From Phytophthora colocasiae (Eukaryota > Oomycota > Peronosporomycetes > Peronosporales > Peronosporaceae): 64,000 nt of DNA. Below, piece by piece: positions 62,917-64,000 of this stretch. The first letter of the stretch is position 1, and every line of letters begins with the position of its first letter. Both the position numbers and the translations under genes were made by a program. The stretch covers positions 1,488,001 to 1,552,000 of the forward strand of contig JAGKQI010000078.1 in assembly GCA_018806915.1 (NCBI GenBank), read 5' to 3'. The notes under the pieces were generated by a model. It made no database searches, had not been told where the DNA came from, and was given only the letters and a program-made list of their open reading frames with translations.

Positions 62917-62969
62917 TAATGACATTTTGGACCCAAAATGAACATTTTACATGGTGCGCGAACACGGCC

Positions 62970-63749
62970 TTATGCTAAAGCAGCAAAAGATTTCGTTTCT
63001 TGCACTGAATACTAGGTCAGCAACTACAAAATGTGCGAGCCCAAGTTTCTTTACGTGTATACCATACCTTGGGTGTCTACGTAGCGAAATTGTGGCATAA
63101 AGGTTCCATTTTAACGAGGGTGAACCTTGGTAGCTGTTCCTACAATTAGACCATGAATACAGCAATGAAAGGCATCGTGTGATTGCACCGCGGCATTGCG
63201 TGCCGTCAGTAGTGACAATAAAAGCTCCCAGGAAGACGGAGGCACCACCAAGATAGGCCGTCGAGCCAACAATGCCGACAGCATTCTCGAGGACATCATC
63301 TTTAGCGGGGGGGGGGAACACTTCCGATTGCCGAGCGTGAACCGAGTAGGGGTGAGAGAGTTATCCAGAACCCAGTACTGGTTATCATCAGGGATCCGTG
63401 CAGGTGTAGATCACCCAACGACTTTGTGACTCTGGCAGATGATGATGATGATGATGATGATTTACGTGTTCGCGTATCCAAGTGGCAGAGTAACATCAAA
63501 ATGCTACTCGGGAAAACGAAGAGACTAAGTCGTGCATGTAGTGTGTTACCAAGCTGTGTAAGACGTAGCGGCTTTGCCTCTGCAATATACTTGACTCCAT
63601 GAGTCCTAGCGTAACAAGGGAGCTACAACATTCACTGCAGTACAGTTGCCAATAAATACCAAAAGATCTCAAGTTGAAGTGGTTCGAATTTCCAACGATG
63701 ATTGGTTCTACGTTTTGGCCAATCGAAACCATACTGCAGAATTGACGCC
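62970..63749. other. Intergenic; (GAT)8 microsatellite
   Basis: (GAT)8 lies at about 63438-63461 and a G8-10 run near 63307-63316. A minus-strand frame around 63321-63130 has a membrane-like pattern (GIVGSTAYLGGASVFLGAFI) but no start, splice support or family match. Confidence 0.5.
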
Positions 63750-64000
63750 ATGGACGATGAAGACGTGCGTGCGTTGACGGCGCTGCAGGTGGACGGAAAT
63801 CTGTCCGAACACGCGAGGCTGCGTGGAATGGCTACATGTCCGCACTGTCATTTAGGATTCGGACGATCCTCGTTGCCCATCCACGTGCGTCGGTGCCGAG
63901 CACTACTGCCACCAACAGAAGAGGAACAAGCTGCTAAGGAGGAAAATTTACTTGCAGATTCAAGGAGAAGGAAGGAAGTGCGATCACTAGTGGATCTGTA
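63750..64000 (+). CDS. Zinc-finger protein, 5' part
   Basis: ATG 63750 opens 83 codons running off the right edge. The N-terminus MDDEDVRALTALQ is followed by a C2HC-type finger: CPHCHLGFG (about residues 31-39), then LPIHVRRCRALL, giving C-x2-C-x12-H-x3-C. A charged helix follows (EEEQAAKEENLLADSRRRKE). Such zf-C2HC fingers occur in ZC2HC1-like and ciliary proteins; the partial length does not allow a name. Confidence 0.6.
   Translation, partial: MDDEDVRALTALQVDGNLSEHARLRGMATCPHCHLGFGRSSLPIHVRRCRALLPPTEEEQAAKEENLLADSRRRKEVRSLVDL

Larger units (their letters stand above)
57196..62969 (+). mobile_element. PIF/Harbinger element 2 with nested insertions, 5774 bp
   Basis: Short 12-bp terminal inverted repeats GGCCGTGTTCGC (57196-57207) and GCGAACACGGCC (62958-62969), each flanked by TTA (57193-57195 and 62970-62972), the superfamily target duplication. 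Without the nested Crypton (about 2.4 kb) and MITE (about 0.55 kb) it would be about 2.82 kb, close to the 2.78 kb of the intact element at 45.5 kb. Gene order is the same: transposase (+) and Myb-like protein (-) converging. Confidence 0.75.

Noticed and set aside
63130..63499. Minus-strand membrane-like frames near the microsatellite
   Set aside because: Interrupted by shifts, includes simple repeat translation, and no start or splice site fits.

Overview
The window looks like nuclear DNA of an oomycete, most likely a Phytophthora species. Evidence: two secreted proteins with RXLR and EER motifs, Inr+FPR oomycete core promoters (YCAYTYY followed by a WTTT box) in front of small secreted genes, short introns, genes packed 80-200 bp apart, a dynein-2/flagellar gene, a fused LeuC-LeuD protein, and Crypton, PIF/Harbinger, MULE, Copia, Gypsy, LINE, mariner-type and hAT-type elements. 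The species cannot be named from the sequence alone.

Layout. 0-5.5 kb: the 3' end of an IQ/WW-domain gene, ribosomal protein eL30, an unknown small gene with a decayed inverted copy, and an RXLR effector. 6.2-20.4 kb: a repeat block with a frameshifted MULE transposase, a three-copy 200-bp tandem repeat, two TA-flanked MITEs, Gypsy and LINE remnants and a truncated Copia element. 20.5-37.7 kb: a gene-rich island with NAD-dependent methylene-THF dehydrogenase, two single-pass membrane proteins, a RABL3-like GTPase divergent from F-actin capping protein alpha, the dynein-2 intermediate chain WDR34, 3-isopropylmalate dehydratase, and four dihydrodiol-dehydrogenase-like oxidoreductases in two divergent pairs. 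37.9-43.0 kb: a small-secreted-protein and effector patch with pseudogenes and mobile-element debris. 43.5-48.9 kb: the V-ATPase subunit a gene, split in its coding exon by a complete PIF/Harbinger element. 49-56.5 kb: a small two-TM protein, a SHAQKYF-type MYB regulator, a hAT-derived MITE and a TPR-methyltransferase fusion gene. 56.7 kb: an aberrant tRNA-Arg-like locus. 57.2-63.0 kb: a second PIF/Harbinger element carrying a nested Crypton and a nested MITE. 63.75 kb to the end: the start of a zinc-finger gene.

The host genes are mostly unlinked housekeeping functions (one-carbon metabolism, leucine synthesis, actin capping, ciliary transport, vacuolar acidification). The effector patch sits next to them in repeat-rich DNA, as expected for a two-speed oomycete genome. 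The most striking observations are the transposon that precisely interrupts the V-ATPase gene (21-bp perfect TIRs, TAA duplication, empty site restores the reading frame), the three-level nested element at the right, the palindromic tRNA-like locus, a dehydrogenase paralogue that has lost a conserved active-site Asp, and the TPR-methyltransferase fusion. Exon coordinates were derived by hand from splice signals and reading phase and may be off by a base in places.
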